Assembly (NCBI GenBank): GCA_963781775.1 | Contig: CAWAHE010000013.1 | Coordinates: 84,874 to 148,873, forward strand | DNA from: CAVSRC01 sp963781775 | Lineage (GTDB): Bacteria; Pseudomonadota; Alphaproteobacteria; Rhizobiales; Kaistiaceae | Direction of reading: 5' to 3' | Length of the DNA: 64,000 nucleotides | In this document: piece by piece, positions 38,201 through 46,261 of the stretch | How positions within the stretch are numbered: the stretch's first letter is position 1 | Layout of the letters: each line of letters opens with the position of its first letter | Translations under genes and position numbers: made by a program | Notes under the pieces: generated by a model | Databases searched by the model: none | What the model was told of the DNA's origin: nothing | The model's input: the letters and a program-made list of their open reading frames with translations, nothing else

Positions 38201-38747
38201 CACGGCGATCGATGATCACGCACTCGCTTCCTACGTCATGTACCCCAAGGTCTTCGCCGATTTCGCCAAGGCGGCGGATACCTACGGCCCGGTCAGCGTG
38301 TTGCCGACGCCGGTCTTCTTCTACGGCCTGCCGGCTGGCGAGGAAGTGCCGGTTGAACTCGAGAAGGGCAAGACGCTGATCGTCCGCACCCAGGCGATCG
38401 GCGACACCGACGAGGAAGGCAACGTCCGCGTCTTCTTCGAACTGAACGGCCAGCCGCGCATGGCCAAGGTGCCGGATCGTGCGCATGGCGCCGGCGGCAA
38501 GGCGGCGCGGCGCAAGGCTGAGGAGGGCAACGCGCTCCATGTCGCCGCGCCGATGCCAGGCGTCGTTTCGACGCTTGCCGTCCATTCCGGTCAGGCGGTC
38601 AAGGCCGGCGACGTGCTGCTCTCCATCGAAGCGATGAAGATGGAGACGGCGCTGCATGCCGAACGCGACGGCACCATCGCCGAGGTGCTTGTCGCCGCCG
38701 GCGCGCAGATCGACGCCAAGGATCTTCTGGTTGTGTTCGGGGGGTAG
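35289..38747 (+). CDS. pyc: Pyruvate carboxylase
   Basis: Biotin enzyme making oxaloacetate from pyruvate and bicarbonate. 1152 residues, the normal single-chain length. Biotin carboxylase domain to about 450 (ILVANRSEIAIR, GGGGRGM, FIEVNPRIQVEHTVTE), a carboxyltransferase barrel at about 530-800 (TDTTMRDAHQSLLATRMRS, NAVGYTNYPDNV, KDMGGLLKP), and a biotin carrier at the end with the biotinyl Lys at about 1117 in EAMKME. The GTG at 35289 fits the family start VPIRKILVANRSEIA and has AAAGGGG upstream. Confidence 0.96.
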   Translation: MPIRKILVANRSEIAIRVFRAANELGRGTVAVFAEEDKLALHRFKADEAYQIGKMPDGKTLGPIAAYLSIPEIIRVAKESGADAIHPGYGLLSESPEFADACAAAGITFIGPSPDTMRKLGDKVSARNLAVSVGVPVMPASEPLPDDMATVKKMAAEIGYPVMLKASWGGGGRGMRVIPDAATLERDFVAAKREAKAAFGKDEVYLEKLVQRARHVEVQILADSHGSIVHLFERDCTVQRRHQKVVERAPAPYLNDAKRQELCGYAVAIAHAANYRGAGTVEFLMDADTGAIYFIEVNPRIQVEHTVTEEVTGIDIVKAQIRIAEGAAIGEKDSGVPRQGEIRLNGHALQCRITTEDPEHNFIPDYGRITAYRGATGFGIRLDGGTAYSGAVITRFYDPLLEKITAWAPDPQEAVARMNRALREFRIRGVATNLTFLENIIAHPAFRNASYTTRFIDETPELFESVKRQDRATKLLTYIADVTVNGHPDTRGRPRPAKETLVVPAPSFGVEPVPGTKQRLDADGPEAFAKWMRAEKRALVTDTTMRDAHQSLLATRMRSHDLTVIAPAYAQALPQLLSLECWGGATFDVAMRFLAEDPWERLAEIREKAPNILLQMLLRGSNAVGYTNYPDNVVKFFVAQAADAGVDLFRVFDCLNWVENMRVSMEAVRAAGKLCEGAMCYTGDILDPDRAKYSLKYYVGLARDLEKAGAHIIGVKDMGGLLKPAAAKKLIATLREETDLPIHFHTHDTSGISSASVLAAVEAGVDAFDAAINSMSGLTSQPCLGSLVEALADTDRATGLDPVAIRQISFYFEAVRAQYSAFESDLRFGASEVYLHEMPGGQFTNLKEQARSLGLEARWHEVARAYADVNMLFGDIVKVTPSSKVVGDLALMMVAGDLTPADIVDPKRDIAFPDSVVQMMRGDLGQPPGGWPKDLQKKVLKGQTPITARPGSLLPAADLDAERKAAEEKAGTAIDDHALASYVMYPKVFADFAKAADTYGPVSVLPTPVFFYGLPAGEEVPVELEKGKTLIVRTQAIGDTDEEGNVRVFFELNGQPRMAKVPDRAHGAGGKAARRKAEEGNALHVAAPMPGVVSTLAVHSGQAVKAGDVLLSIEAMKMETALHAERDGTIAEVLVAAGAQIDAKDLLVVFGG

Positions 38748-38874
38748 GCGCCGCCTGCCCAACAAACGCGCTGGCTTGTGACAATGCGCAGGAGTAGCTG
38801 TCGCTACCCCGAGAGCGGCGGCACGCGTTCTCTCGGGCCTCGTCTCATCGGTGCCGAAAGGTAGGGGTGCGAAT

Positions 38875-39735
38875 ATGGCGAAGTCTAGTAAAGCAGCAAC
38901 GATCACCGAGCATGAATTGCAGCAGTGCGAGAAGGCCAACGCGACCGGGTTGACGCCGGTCGTGTTCATCCACGGTTTGTGGCTGTTGCCGTCGAGCTGG
39001 GATCGCTGGGTCAAGATGTTCGAGAAAGCTGGGTTCACGGCGCTGACGCCCGGCTGGCCGGACGATCCCGAGACCGTCGAAGAAGCCAACGCCAAACCCG
39101 CGGTATTTGCCAACAAGACGATCGGTCAGGTCGCCGATCATTTTGCCAAGGTGATTGGCGGCTTGAAGAAAAAACCCGCCGTCATCGGCCATTCGTTTGG
39201 CGGCCTGTTGACGCAGATCGTGGCCGGCCGCGGGCTGGCGAAGGTCTCCGTCGCCATCGATCCGGCGCCGTTCCAGGGCGTCCTGCCGCTGCCGTTCTCG
39301 GCGCTCAAGTCGGCGTTTCCGGTGCTCGGCAATCCCGCCAACCGCAAGCGCGCCGTGCCGCTCACCTATGAGCAGTTCCGCTATGGCTTCGCCAATGCGG
39401 TCAGCGAGGACGAGGCGCACGAACTTTACGACAAATATGCCGTGCCGGCGGCCGGTGCGCCACTGTTTCAGGCGGCGTTCGCCAACTTGAATCCGTGGAG
39501 CGAAGACAAGGTCGACACCAAGAATCCGAAACGCGGGCCGCTGCTCATCGTTTCGGGCGAGAAGGACCACACGGTGCCATGGTCGATCGCCAACGCCTCC
39601 TACAAGCAGCAGAAGAAGAATGAGGGCGTCACCGAAATCGTGGAAATGAAGAACCGCGGCCACGCGCTGACCATCGATAGCGGCTGGAAGGAAGTCGCCG
39701 AGACAGCGCTCGCCTTCGTCCAGCGGTACGTCTAG
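38875..39735 (+). CDS. Alpha/beta-fold hydrolase
   Basis: 286 residues. VVFIHGLWLLPSSWDRW near 30 carries the oxyanion region, GHSFGG near 105 is the nucleophile elbow, SGEKDHTVPW near 225 the acid and KNRGHALTID near 255 the His. It lies 127 bases after pyruvate carboxylase on the same strand. The ATG at 38875 has GGTAGGGG upstream. The substrate is unknown. Confidence 0.87.
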   Translation: MAKSSKAATITEHELQQCEKANATGLTPVVFIHGLWLLPSSWDRWVKMFEKAGFTALTPGWPDDPETVEEANAKPAVFANKTIGQVADHFAKVIGGLKKKPAVIGHSFGGLLTQIVAGRGLAKVSVAIDPAPFQGVLPLPFSALKSAFPVLGNPANRKRAVPLTYEQFRYGFANAVSEDEAHELYDKYAVPAAGAPLFQAAFANLNPWSEDKVDTKNPKRGPLLIVSGEKDHTVPWSIANASYKQQKKNEGVTEIVEMKNRGHALTIDSGWKEVAETALAFVQRYV

Positions 39736-39805
39736 CCACTCCCGCGCGCCGGCCGGCGGGGTCCTCATCCCGCTGGCCGCAGCGTCCTCGCGCGGCTTGC
39801 GCTCC

Positions 39806-41029
39806 TCAGGCGGTGCGTCCGACGCCTTCGCCTTCCGCCGATGCCGCCAGCCGGTTCGCGATGCGCCCGACAACGTAGCGTGCATCGCGCCCGGCGCCGT
39901 GGATCATCGCCGACGACAGCGCGTACAGGAAATGCTGGCCGGTGAAATAGAGACCGGGGTACTCGGCCACTACGCCACGATCCTGAACCGGCCGTCCGTG
40001 CTCCATTTTCAGGGGCAGCCTGATCCAGTCGAGCCCGGCGTCGAAGCCGTTGCACCAGACGATATTGGCGACGTCGAGCGTGCGGCCGCCTTCCAGCACT
40101 GGCCTGCCGTCGTGCACGCCGGACATCCGCGGGGCGCGCTCGACACCGAGAGCGGCGAGCTCCTTCGACTTCACCCGGATCAAGGGCCCGCCATGCGAAA
40201 CCAGCTTCGGCCGCGCCTTGCGGCCAAAGGGTGTGCCGGTCGTCAACACGCGGTGAAAAATGACGCGAAACAGCGGACGGCACAGCACGTGCAGTCCGAG
40301 GAAGCTTTCCACGCGGAATGGAACCTCGCCGGTGCTGCGCCCGGAAAGGACGACGGGGTGGCCCGCCGCCGCCACTTCACGCGCGATCTCCGCGCCCGAG
40401 TTGCCGGCACCGACGATGAGGACATTGCCGGCATTTAGCTGAAACGGCCCGCGATAATCGCGTGAGTGAATCTGCGTGATATCGGGCGACAGCCCGCTCG
40501 CGAAGTCGGGCACCTTCGGGCGCTGATAATTCGACATTGCCACCACGACCTGCTGCGCCCGGAAGCGTTGCCCGCCTGCTTCGATCACGAAGCTGTCGCC
40601 ATCGCGCGTCAGGCTTTCGACGCGGTGGCTGGTGCGCACCGGCAGGTCGAAACGCGCCGCATAGGCTTCGAGGTAGTCGGCCATCTCGTCCTTGGTGGGG
40701 AAGGTCGCCGTCGTGGCGGGGTAGGGCATTCCGTCGAGCCCATCAAACGGGGCGGGCGTGAACAGGCGAAGCGAATCCCATCGCTTCCGCCAGACGTCGC
40801 CGACGCGCGCGTGCGCGTCGAGGATCACGAAGGGAATGCCGTGGCGTCTGAGGTGGTAGCCGACGGACAGGCCGGATTGGCCGGCGCCGATCACGATGAC
40901 GGGAAATGATTCCGCACCGCTGGTGACGGTTTTCAGTGACCGCCTGTCGGCATGCTTGGCGAAGGCTGTGCCTTCCTCCAGATGACCCTTGGCGGCTTCG
41001 CGCAATGCACTGATGGATTGGGCGTTCAT
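39806..41029 (-). CDS. Flavin monooxygenase-like NAD(P)/FAD oxidoreductase (CzcO type)
   Basis: 407 residues. FAD site VIVIGAGQSGLSVGYHL near 45-60, a second nucleotide site VLIVGAGNSGAEIAREVAA near 200, and the intervening DVWRKRWDSLRLFTPAPFDG typical of the YUCCA/CzcO-type monooxygenases. The start ATG at 41029 has GGAGAA upstream. It lies downstream of the LuxR-type regulator on the same strand (126-base gap), a pairing suggesting that the regulator controls it. Baeyer-Villiger-like or N-hydroxylating activity is possible. Confidence 0.85.
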   Translation of the reverse strand: MNAQSISALREAAKGHLEEGTAFAKHADRRSLKTVTSGAESFPVIVIGAGQSGLSVGYHLRRHGIPFVILDAHARVGDVWRKRWDSLRLFTPAPFDGLDGMPYPATTATFPTKDEMADYLEAYAARFDLPVRTSHRVESLTRDGDSFVIEAGGQRFRAQQVVVAMSNYQRPKVPDFASGLSPDITQIHSRDYRGPFQLNAGNVLIVGAGNSGAEIAREVAAAGHPVVLSGRSTGEVPFRVESFLGLHVLCRPLFRVIFHRVLTTGTPFGRKARPKLVSHGGPLIRVKSKELAALGVERAPRMSGVHDGRPVLEGGRTLDVANIVWCNGFDAGLDWIRLPLKMEHGRPVQDRGVVAEYPGLYFTGQHFLYALSSAMIHGAGRDARYVVGRIANRLAASAEGEGVGRTA

Positions 41030-41121
41030 GACGGCTTCTCCGTTTGGATTGCCGTGCAAAGTAGGCAGCGACCCCCGGCCGCGCTTCGGGCGAACCACCC
41101 AGGAACGGCCGAAGTCGGCCG

Positions 41122-41137
41122 TGGGTAATCCTACCCA
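41122..41137. promoter_or_regulatory. 16-bp inverted repeat between LuxR gene and monooxygenase gene
   Basis: TGGGTA and TACCCA arms separated by ATCC, a perfect 6-bp inverted repeat 19 bases from the end of the LuxR gene and 93 bases before the monooxygenase start. It could be an operator for the LuxR-type protein or part of a promoter. Confidence 0.35.
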
Positions 41138-41155
41138 TCGCCCGACGGGGAGCGT

Positions 41156-42826
41156 TCAGATCAGACCGTGCTTGATGGCGTGCGCGGTTGCGGCGGCGCG
41201 GGAGGGAACGTCGAGCTTGACGAAGATGTTGCTGACGTGCCGGTCCACCGTTTTCTCGCTGAGAGCGAGCTCCCGTGCGATGGCCTTGTTGGTGCCGCCC
41301 GCGGCGACAAGACGAAGAACCTGAAGTTCGCGCTGGCTCAGATTGTGCGCGGGGGCGCGCTTGCCGGCGACCGCCAGCGTGTCGAGCCGGGTGAGATCGG
41401 GCCTCGCCCCGAGTTCAGCGAAGACGCTTCGTGCCGTTTCGAATTGAAGCGCCGCCCCCTCGGCGTCGCCGAGTTGCCCGCAGGCCGCGCCGATAAGCAC
41501 GCGAAGCCGCGCCGCCAGATAGGGCGCGCCAAAGTGGTTCCAGACCTCGAAAGAGCTGCGTAGCGGCTTGATGGCGCTGGCAGCGTCGCCACGGGCGAGA
41601 ACCAGCGCGCCCCGTGCGTGTGCGCCGATGGCATCGAGGATTTCGCTGCCGAGGGTGGCTGCGATCGCCTCCAGTTCGCGGCAGCCGGCCTCCGCATCTT
41701 CCAGTGCGCCGACACCGATCATGATTTCGACGGAGGCGGGCAGGAGTCGAGCGCGCTCAAGCCGCTCGACGGCCGCGTCGACCACCCGGCGGATGGCAGC
41801 GGCGGCCGCGTCGCCGCGACCCTGTGACAACCGCAGCAGGGCGAAACCCGGCTGCGGCTCCCGCCCGAGGCGGGCGACGTCGCGATAGGCCGCCTCGGCC
41901 TCGTCGAACGCGCCGCGCAGGCGATAGACCTCCGCCTCCTGGTATCGGGCGGGCGCAATCGCATCGGGTTCGATGGCCTGGGAAAGGTGTTGCGACGCTC
42001 GCCGCGCTTCGGCCACCGCGTCGTCCCAATCGCCGCTGATCTGCATAAGTTCGGCGCGGTGGACGTGACAGCTCCCGGCAAAGGTGACCAGTTCCGGCTG
42101 CTCCGCGCACCAAGCGGTCAGTGCCGCGGTCCACTCGCGCGAACGCTCCAGCGCATAGACCGACTGGCAACAGTCGATCACGTTGCAATAGACGAGGCCG
42201 GTGACAATCGGCGTGACGTCCCCCGGCGCGGCCGACAGCATCGCCCGGTCGAGAAGCGCCAACCCATCGGCGATCTCGCCCCTGTGCACCATGGCGCGGC
42301 CCTTGATGTTCTGCGCCAGGGCGATGATGTCCGGTTCGTTGAACCGCGCACCGATAGTGATCGCCTTGTCGGCTGCCGCAACCGCCGCGTCGTCCTGGCC
42401 CGCGCGCAAATGACCGTAGGCAACCGGCAGCAACAACTGTCCACGCTCGGAACAGTCCCGATCGCCGACGATCGCTTCCGCGCGCGCCAGCCATGCCCCG
42501 CCCTGGGCCATTTCGCCAAGCGTGAGAAAGCGCATTCCCTGCCAGAATGCGCTACGCGCCGCGCGCAGGTCGCGGCCAGCGTCGATGCACAGGCGGTAGA
42601 GTCGTTCCTGGGCTGCCAGGCATTCGGCGTCCCGTCCGGTCAGCGCGGCCGCCCAGGCGAACATCTCCAGGTCGTCAGCGCCAAGGGGCGACGATGCGTC
42701 GGCCTGAGCAAGCAACTCATAGGCCTCGCCCCACGCGCGCCGCTCATAGGCGCTGCGGCCGGCGGCCAGGTCGTTTGTTGCGGCGCGGTCCTCGCCGGAC
42801 CGGTGATGTCGCCCGGGCTTCTTCAT
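41156..42826 (-). CDS. LuxR-type regulator with N-terminal TPR-like repeats
   Basis: 556 residues. Most of it is helical repeats rich in Ala, Leu and Glu (about 20-480), of the tetratricopeptide kind used to bind a signal or partner. The C-terminal 65 residues are a LuxR helix-turn-helix: NLSQRELQVLRLVAAGGTNKAIARELALSEKTVDRHVSNI with the DNA-reading helix SEKTVDRHVSNIF. No ATP-binding P-loop is seen, so this is not a MalT/LAL type. It probably regulates the flavin monooxygenase downstream. Confidence 0.87.
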   Translation of the reverse strand: MKKPGRHHRSGEDRAATNDLAAGRSAYERRAWGEAYELLAQADASSPLGADDLEMFAWAAALTGRDAECLAAQERLYRLCIDAGRDLRAARSAFWQGMRFLTLGEMAQGGAWLARAEAIVGDRDCSERGQLLLPVAYGHLRAGQDDAAVAAADKAITIGARFNEPDIIALAQNIKGRAMVHRGEIADGLALLDRAMLSAAPGDVTPIVTGLVYCNVIDCCQSVYALERSREWTAALTAWCAEQPELVTFAGSCHVHRAELMQISGDWDDAVAEARRASQHLSQAIEPDAIAPARYQEAEVYRLRGAFDEAEAAYRDVARLGREPQPGFALLRLSQGRGDAAAAAIRRVVDAAVERLERARLLPASVEIMIGVGALEDAEAGCRELEAIAATLGSEILDAIGAHARGALVLARGDAASAIKPLRSSFEVWNHFGAPYLAARLRVLIGAACGQLGDAEGAALQFETARSVFAELGARPDLTRLDTLAVAGKRAPAHNLSQRELQVLRLVAAGGTNKAIARELALSEKTVDRHVSNIFVKLDVPSRAAATAHAIKHGLI

Positions 42827-42871
42827 GGCTTCGGCTCTCTGGCACGAATTTGTGGCGAAACCGGCCGGCCC

Positions 42872-43306
42872 TCAAGGGGCGGGCGCAAGTAGTGCCTCAA
42901 GCTTGTCGATACAGCCATTCCAGCCTTGCAGGTGCATGTCGCGCACTGCTTCGACCGCGAAGCGTTCGTGGGTGAGCACCAGTTCGGTGCCCTCGGCGTG
43001 GGGCAGGAACATCACGCGCACCAGCGTCGGGTCGCCGGGCACGATGCTGACGCTCCATGTGTAAACCAGTTCTTCCGGTGCGCGCACACGCTCGAAGATC
43101 CCTTCGATCCAGGTGATCGAGCCGTTCTCCTCAAGATTCGCAATGCGGTAGGCGCCACCCTCGCGGAGGTCGACATGGGCTTCCGGGCAAGTGACGGGGC
43201 CGGGGCCCCACCACAGCTTCAGCGCTTCCGGATCGGTCCAGGCCGCGAACACGTCCTCGCGCGGGGCGCGGATCACGCGGGTCAGCGTCAACGCGGTCGG
43301 TTGCAT
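42872..43306 (-). CDS. SRPBCC (AHSA1-like) protein
   Basis: 144 residues: IRAPREDVFAAWTDPEALKLWWGPGPVTC near 13-40, GGAYRIA and EGIFERVRAPEELVYTWSV near 70, then a C-terminal helix GWNGCIDKLEALL. This is the AHSA1/START fold. Its start lies two bases after the stop of the ArsR-type gene, a very common pairing in which the regulator controls the SRPBCC protein. The ligand is unknown. Confidence 0.9.
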   Translation of the reverse strand: MQPTALTLTRVIRAPREDVFAAWTDPEALKLWWGPGPVTCPEAHVDLREGGAYRIANLEENGSITWIEGIFERVRAPEELVYTWSVSIVPGDPTLVRVMFLPHAEGTELVLTHERFAVEAVRDMHLQGWNGCIDKLEALLAPAP

Positions 43307-43308
43307 GA

Positions 43309-43644
43309 TCAGCCCTTCCTCTTCTCGACGAAGGCGGCGATCCGATCCAATTGGCCGCTCCAGTACTTCCGGTAGCCGCGGATCCATTCGTCGGCGTCGG
43401 CCATCGGGCCGGCATCGAGCACGCAGGACTGCACGCTGCCGTCGCGCTCGCGACGGATGAGCCCGGCGCGCTCCAGCACGAACAGGTGCTTGGAGATGGC
43501 GTTGAGCGACATTCCATGAGGCTCGGCAAGTTCGGTCACCCGGGCCGGGCCCTCGGCGAGGCTCGCCATCAGCGCCCGCCGCGTGCGGTTGGCAAGCGCA
43601 TGGAAGATGTCGTCGAGCCGGTCGTCTTCGGTTGCGGTCTTCAT
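43309..43644 (-). CDS. ArsR-family transcriptional regulator
   Basis: 111 residues with a winged helix: DDIFHALANRTRRALMASLAEGPARVTELAEPHGMSLNAISKHLFVLERAGLIRRERDG. Without the metal-binding Cys of ArsR/SmtB, it belongs to the group linked to SRPBCC genes. The ATG at 43644 was preferred to a TTG four codons upstream. It is divergent from a second SRPBCC gene, and two palindromes between them are its likely operators. Confidence 0.9.
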   Translation of the reverse strand: MKTATEDDRLDDIFHALANRTRRALMASLAEGPARVTELAEPHGMSLNAISKHLFVLERAGLIRRERDGSVQSCVLDAGPMADADEWIRGYRKYWSGQLDRIAAFVEKRKG

Positions 43645-43659
43645 CAAATGTCTCAATCA

Positions 43660-43675
43660 TCAACCATATGGTTGA
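43660..43675. promoter_or_regulatory. ArsR operator candidate 1
   Basis: Perfect 16-bp palindrome TCAACCATATGGTTGA, 16 bases upstream of the arsR-type ATG. It shares the core TCAACC-N4-GGTTGA with the second palindrome. Binding by the adjacent ArsR-type protein is inferred. Confidence 0.7.
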
Positions 43676-43700
43676 CAACTCGTCGGGTCGGCCATATCAC

Positions 43701-43724
43701 TCTGTCAACCAGTCGGTTGACAGA
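43701..43724. promoter_or_regulatory. ArsR operator candidate 2
   Basis: Perfect inverted repeat of 10-bp arms around AGTC (TCTGTCAACC then GGTTGACAGA), 42 bases before the + strand SRPBCC start. The shared TCAACC-N4-GGTTGA core with the first palindrome means one dimer could bind either site and repress both directions. Confidence 0.75.
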
Positions 43725-43765
43725 ACTAGAGCCCCCCGATCGCCAAGTCAAACAGGAGCAAATCC

Positions 43766-44155
43766 ATGTCCATCCATCAGGAAGTGACCATCGAGGCCAC
43801 GCCGGCCGCCGTCTATGGCGTACTGACGTCGTCCGAGGATTTCACCAAAATGACCGGCGGGCGCGCCGCCAAGATCTCCAAAGATGCCGGTGGTGCCGTC
43901 AGCCTGTTCGGCGGCGATATTGCGGCGCGCAACATCGAACTGGTTCCGGGCAAGCGCGTCGTGCAGGCGTGGCGGTCGCAGTCGTGGCCGGAAGGGGTCT
44001 ATTCGCTGGTCACGTTCGCGCTGGCGGCCGCCGGCAAAGGCACGAAGATCACGTTTACTCAGGCCGGCCATCCGGCGGAAGCGCAGCAGATGCTCGAGGG
44101 CGGCTGGCAGCAGATGTATTGGGGGCCGATGAAGGCGATGCTCGGCGGGACGTAG
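43766..44155 (+). CDS. SRPBCC domain protein
   Basis: 129 residues: IEATPAAVYGVLTSSEDFTKMTGG near 8-30, VSLFGGDIAARNIELVPGKRVVQAWRS, then GKGTKITFTQAG and a C-terminal GWQQMYWGPMKAML. AHSA1/START-type fold, divergent from the arsR-SRPBCC pair and probably under the same two operators. The ligand is unknown. Confidence 0.87.
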   Translation: MSIHQEVTIEATPAAVYGVLTSSEDFTKMTGGRAAKISKDAGGAVSLFGGDIAARNIELVPGKRVVQAWRSQSWPEGVYSLVTFALAAAGKGTKITFTQAGHPAEAQQMLEGGWQQMYWGPMKAMLGGT

Positions 44156-44280
44156 GCGCGGCTAGCCGGCGACGCTCACGCGGACGTGGTTGCCCGCCGG
44201 GTCGATCGTCTCGACGGCAATATGCACCGGGCCAAGCCGGGTGGTGAGGCTCATTCCGGCAGTCGAGCCCGTTGCCGGAT

Positions 44281-45318
44281 CTAGTGGCAGTAGAGACCCT
44301 TGCTCGGGCCGGCCGTGCGCCGCTTGATGATGTCGAGGTGGAAATGGTCGGTGTGGAAGGAATCGGAGCCCGGCCCGAGCACCGTAGTGAACGGCCCGCA
44401 AGCTGAAGTACGCAACGCTTTCAGAAACTCCGCTTTCGCCCCGCCGCCGTTCCAGCCGGGGCCGACCTCGATCCATTCGCCGTCTACCTTGAACCCAGAG
44501 ATATCGATGGCGTTGCCGCGGGCGTGCTCGCTGAGCTTGGCGTCGGCAAGCCCGTCGCGGTTGCGGCAGGCGTAGGAGGCCGCGATCCGATAGCCGGTCA
44601 CCGGCTTGCCGAGCGTCTTCATGGCGAGCGGCTGCACGGTATCGTGCGACCAGCGCGCCAGCGTCTCGGCGAGGTCGCAACCGATGATCGCCTTGTCGGT
44701 GAAGTCGATGGCGCCGCCGTCGAGGCCGGCGACGGCCACCGGTGCGGGAATGCCGCAGGCGCCTTCCGTAACCGGGGCAAGCGGCGTTGCCTCGACGCCA
44801 AGCTGGGCGATCATCGCACCGCAGGTCGAGCGAGCGGCCGGCGGGGGCAGCACCACGGGCGGCGCTTGCGGGGGAACCGACATTGCCGGCGCCTCGATCG
44901 CAGCGACGGATTGCCCGGCCGGGCGAGGGTGCGGAAGCGGAGGTGAAGGAGGGCCCGCCGGAATTGTCGTCGCCGGCGCGGCGGCCGATGACAGCATCGG
45001 CGGCGGGGCGGGGCGCGGTTGTGGTTCGGGTGCGAGCGGCCGAGCCTCGATTGTGGGCGCTGCCGGCGCATAGCCAAGCGCCGGGCCGGTCGCGTCGCCG
45101 GGCCTCAGCCGCGGCATCGGCACCGACAGGAGGTCAACGGTCTCCGCCTTCTTCGGCGTCTTTGCCTGCGGCCTCGACCGGAAGGCGTCAGTGACCGCGC
45201 GCGCCGGCGGTTCGATCAGTTGCTGCAGGAAATCGAGCGGCGTCTCCTGCGCAATGGCTGCGCCCGCTGGCACGAGCAGGCCGGCGCACACCGCAAGAAT
45301 CGCCCGCACTGACGTCAT
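44281..45318 (-). CDS. Exported extensin-like protein
   Basis: 345 residues. Signal peptide MTSVRAILAVCAGLLVPAGAAIA, a Pro/Ala-rich linker at about 75-160, and a C-terminal extensin-like domain (PF06904): STCGAMIAQLGVEATPL, AIIGCDLAETLARW, SYACRNRDGLADAKLSEHARGNAIDISGF and FHTDHFHLDI. The His/Asp/Ser-Glu-His pattern resembles peptidoglycan DD-peptidase folds (VanY-like), suggesting cell-wall work. It starts one base after the macro-domain gene's stop on the same strand. Confidence 0.85.
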   Translation of the reverse strand: MTSVRAILAVCAGLLVPAGAAIAQETPLDFLQQLIEPPARAVTDAFRSRPQAKTPKKAETVDLLSVPMPRLRPGDATGPALGYAPAAPTIEARPLAPEPQPRPAPPPMLSSAAAPATTIPAGPPSPPLPHPRPAGQSVAAIEAPAMSVPPQAPPVVLPPPAARSTCGAMIAQLGVEATPLAPVTEGACGIPAPVAVAGLDGGAIDFTDKAIIGCDLAETLARWSHDTVQPLAMKTLGKPVTGYRIAASYACRNRDGLADAKLSEHARGNAIDISGFKVDGEWIEVGPGWNGGGAKAEFLKALRTSACGPFTTVLGPGSDSFHTDHFHLDIIKRRTAGPSKGLYCH

Positions 45319-45319
45319 G

Positions 45320-45853
45320 CTACCGCCTGTCCGAAGAAAGCCGCCCGAGCGCCGCCCGATGAAAAGCAAGCGCCCTTTCGTCGAAGCAGCAGAATATGAC
45401 CTTTTTGAGTGTTCCCGCATCGTCTTCGACAACGACTGTGTCGACCGCAAGTTCCGCCGCACGTTCGGCGGGAAATCCATAAACGCCCGTGGAGATTGAC
45501 GGGAAAGCGATCGAAGCGAGCCCGTGCTCCTTCGCGAGCTCGAGCGACCGACCGTAGCACGAGGCGAGCAGCGCGTCTTCATCCGCCCCGCCGCCCCGCC
45601 AAACTGGCCCGACCGCATGGATCACATACTTCGCCGGCAGGCGATAGCCGCGGGTGATTTTGGCGTCGCCCGTTTCACATCCGCCGAGCGTCCGGCATTC
45701 GGCGAGCAGTTCCGGTCCGGCGGCGCGGTGGATGGCGCCATCGACACCGCCGCCGCCGAGTAGCGAGGTGTTGGCGGCGTTGACGATCGCGTCCACGGCA
45801 AGCGTCGTGATGTCGGCGCGGATGGCTTCCAGCTTTACCCCGGAGGCGCTCAC
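45320..45853 (-). CDS. Macro domain protein (ADP-ribose/O-acetyl-ADP-ribose binding)
   Basis: 177 residues with the whole macro fold: IRADITTLAVDAIVNAANTSLLGGGGVDGAIHRAAG near 10-45, GDAKITRGYRLPAKYVIHAVGP near 65-85, and SIAFPSISTGVYGFPAERAAEL near 115-135 with the catalytic loop. This is the MacroD/YmdB type, which deacetylates O-acetyl-ADP-ribose. The start GTG at 45853 is a guess guided by the family; no strong ribosome site is seen. The extensin gene begins right after its stop. Confidence 0.87.
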   Translation of the reverse strand: MSASGVKLEAIRADITTLAVDAIVNAANTSLLGGGGVDGAIHRAAGPELLAECRTLGGCETGDAKITRGYRLPAKYVIHAVGPVWRGGGADEDALLASCYGRSLELAKEHGLASIAFPSISTGVYGFPAERAAELAVDTVVVEDDAGTLKKVIFCCFDERALAFHRAALGRLSSDRR

Positions 45854-45946
45854 GGCGCGGCGTCGTGGCGCTGCCACGTTTCCCCGGTTTCGGTCATAGT
45901 CGCCCCGCCCGGCGCGTGTCGGGCGAGGGGCGGCGGGAGCAAGGCC

Positions 45947-46140
45947 ATGGCGGAAAGCATCGGCGACAATCTGATCCGGCGGATGGCCGAGAACAAGGTC
46001 GGGCACGTCTTCGGCGTTGTCGGCGATCATGTGCTCACCTTCTTCAAGCAGATGGAAGACAGCCCGATCAAGGTGGTCAGTCCCTGCGACGAGCAGGGCG
46101 CCGGCTTCGCGTGCCTCGGGCAAGGCCTGAACGGAGGCCG
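45947..46140 (+). pseudogene. N-terminal fragment of a thiamine-diphosphate enzyme
   Basis: The ATG at 45947 starts MAESIGDNLIRRMAENKVGHVFGVVGDH, then VVSPCDEQGAGFACLGQGL, the first 60 residues of TPP-dependent decarboxylase/acetolactate synthase folds including the catalytic-Glu region (CDEQGAGFA). The frame then reads nonsense to a stop at 46192. The other ~500 residues are absent, so this is a dead scrap. Confidence 0.6.
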
Positions 46141-46261
46141 GTCTTTTCGCCGCGGGCCCGGGTCCATTTTGGCGTCGCCGGTGGCTTCCTGAGGACCCGC
46201 AAAAGTCTTAAACCTGCTTTGCCGGACGCTTCCCGGGGCGCTTTCAGGAGGAATCTTTCAC

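Noticed and set aside
37140..39116. 658-codon minus-strand frame opposite pyruvate carboxylase
   Set aside because: It mirrors the third-position GC of pyc and has no domains.
44162..44280. Possible short reading MSLTTRLGPVHIAVE after the extensin gene
   Set aside because: About 30 residues only, a weak VOC-like start with no downstream continuation.
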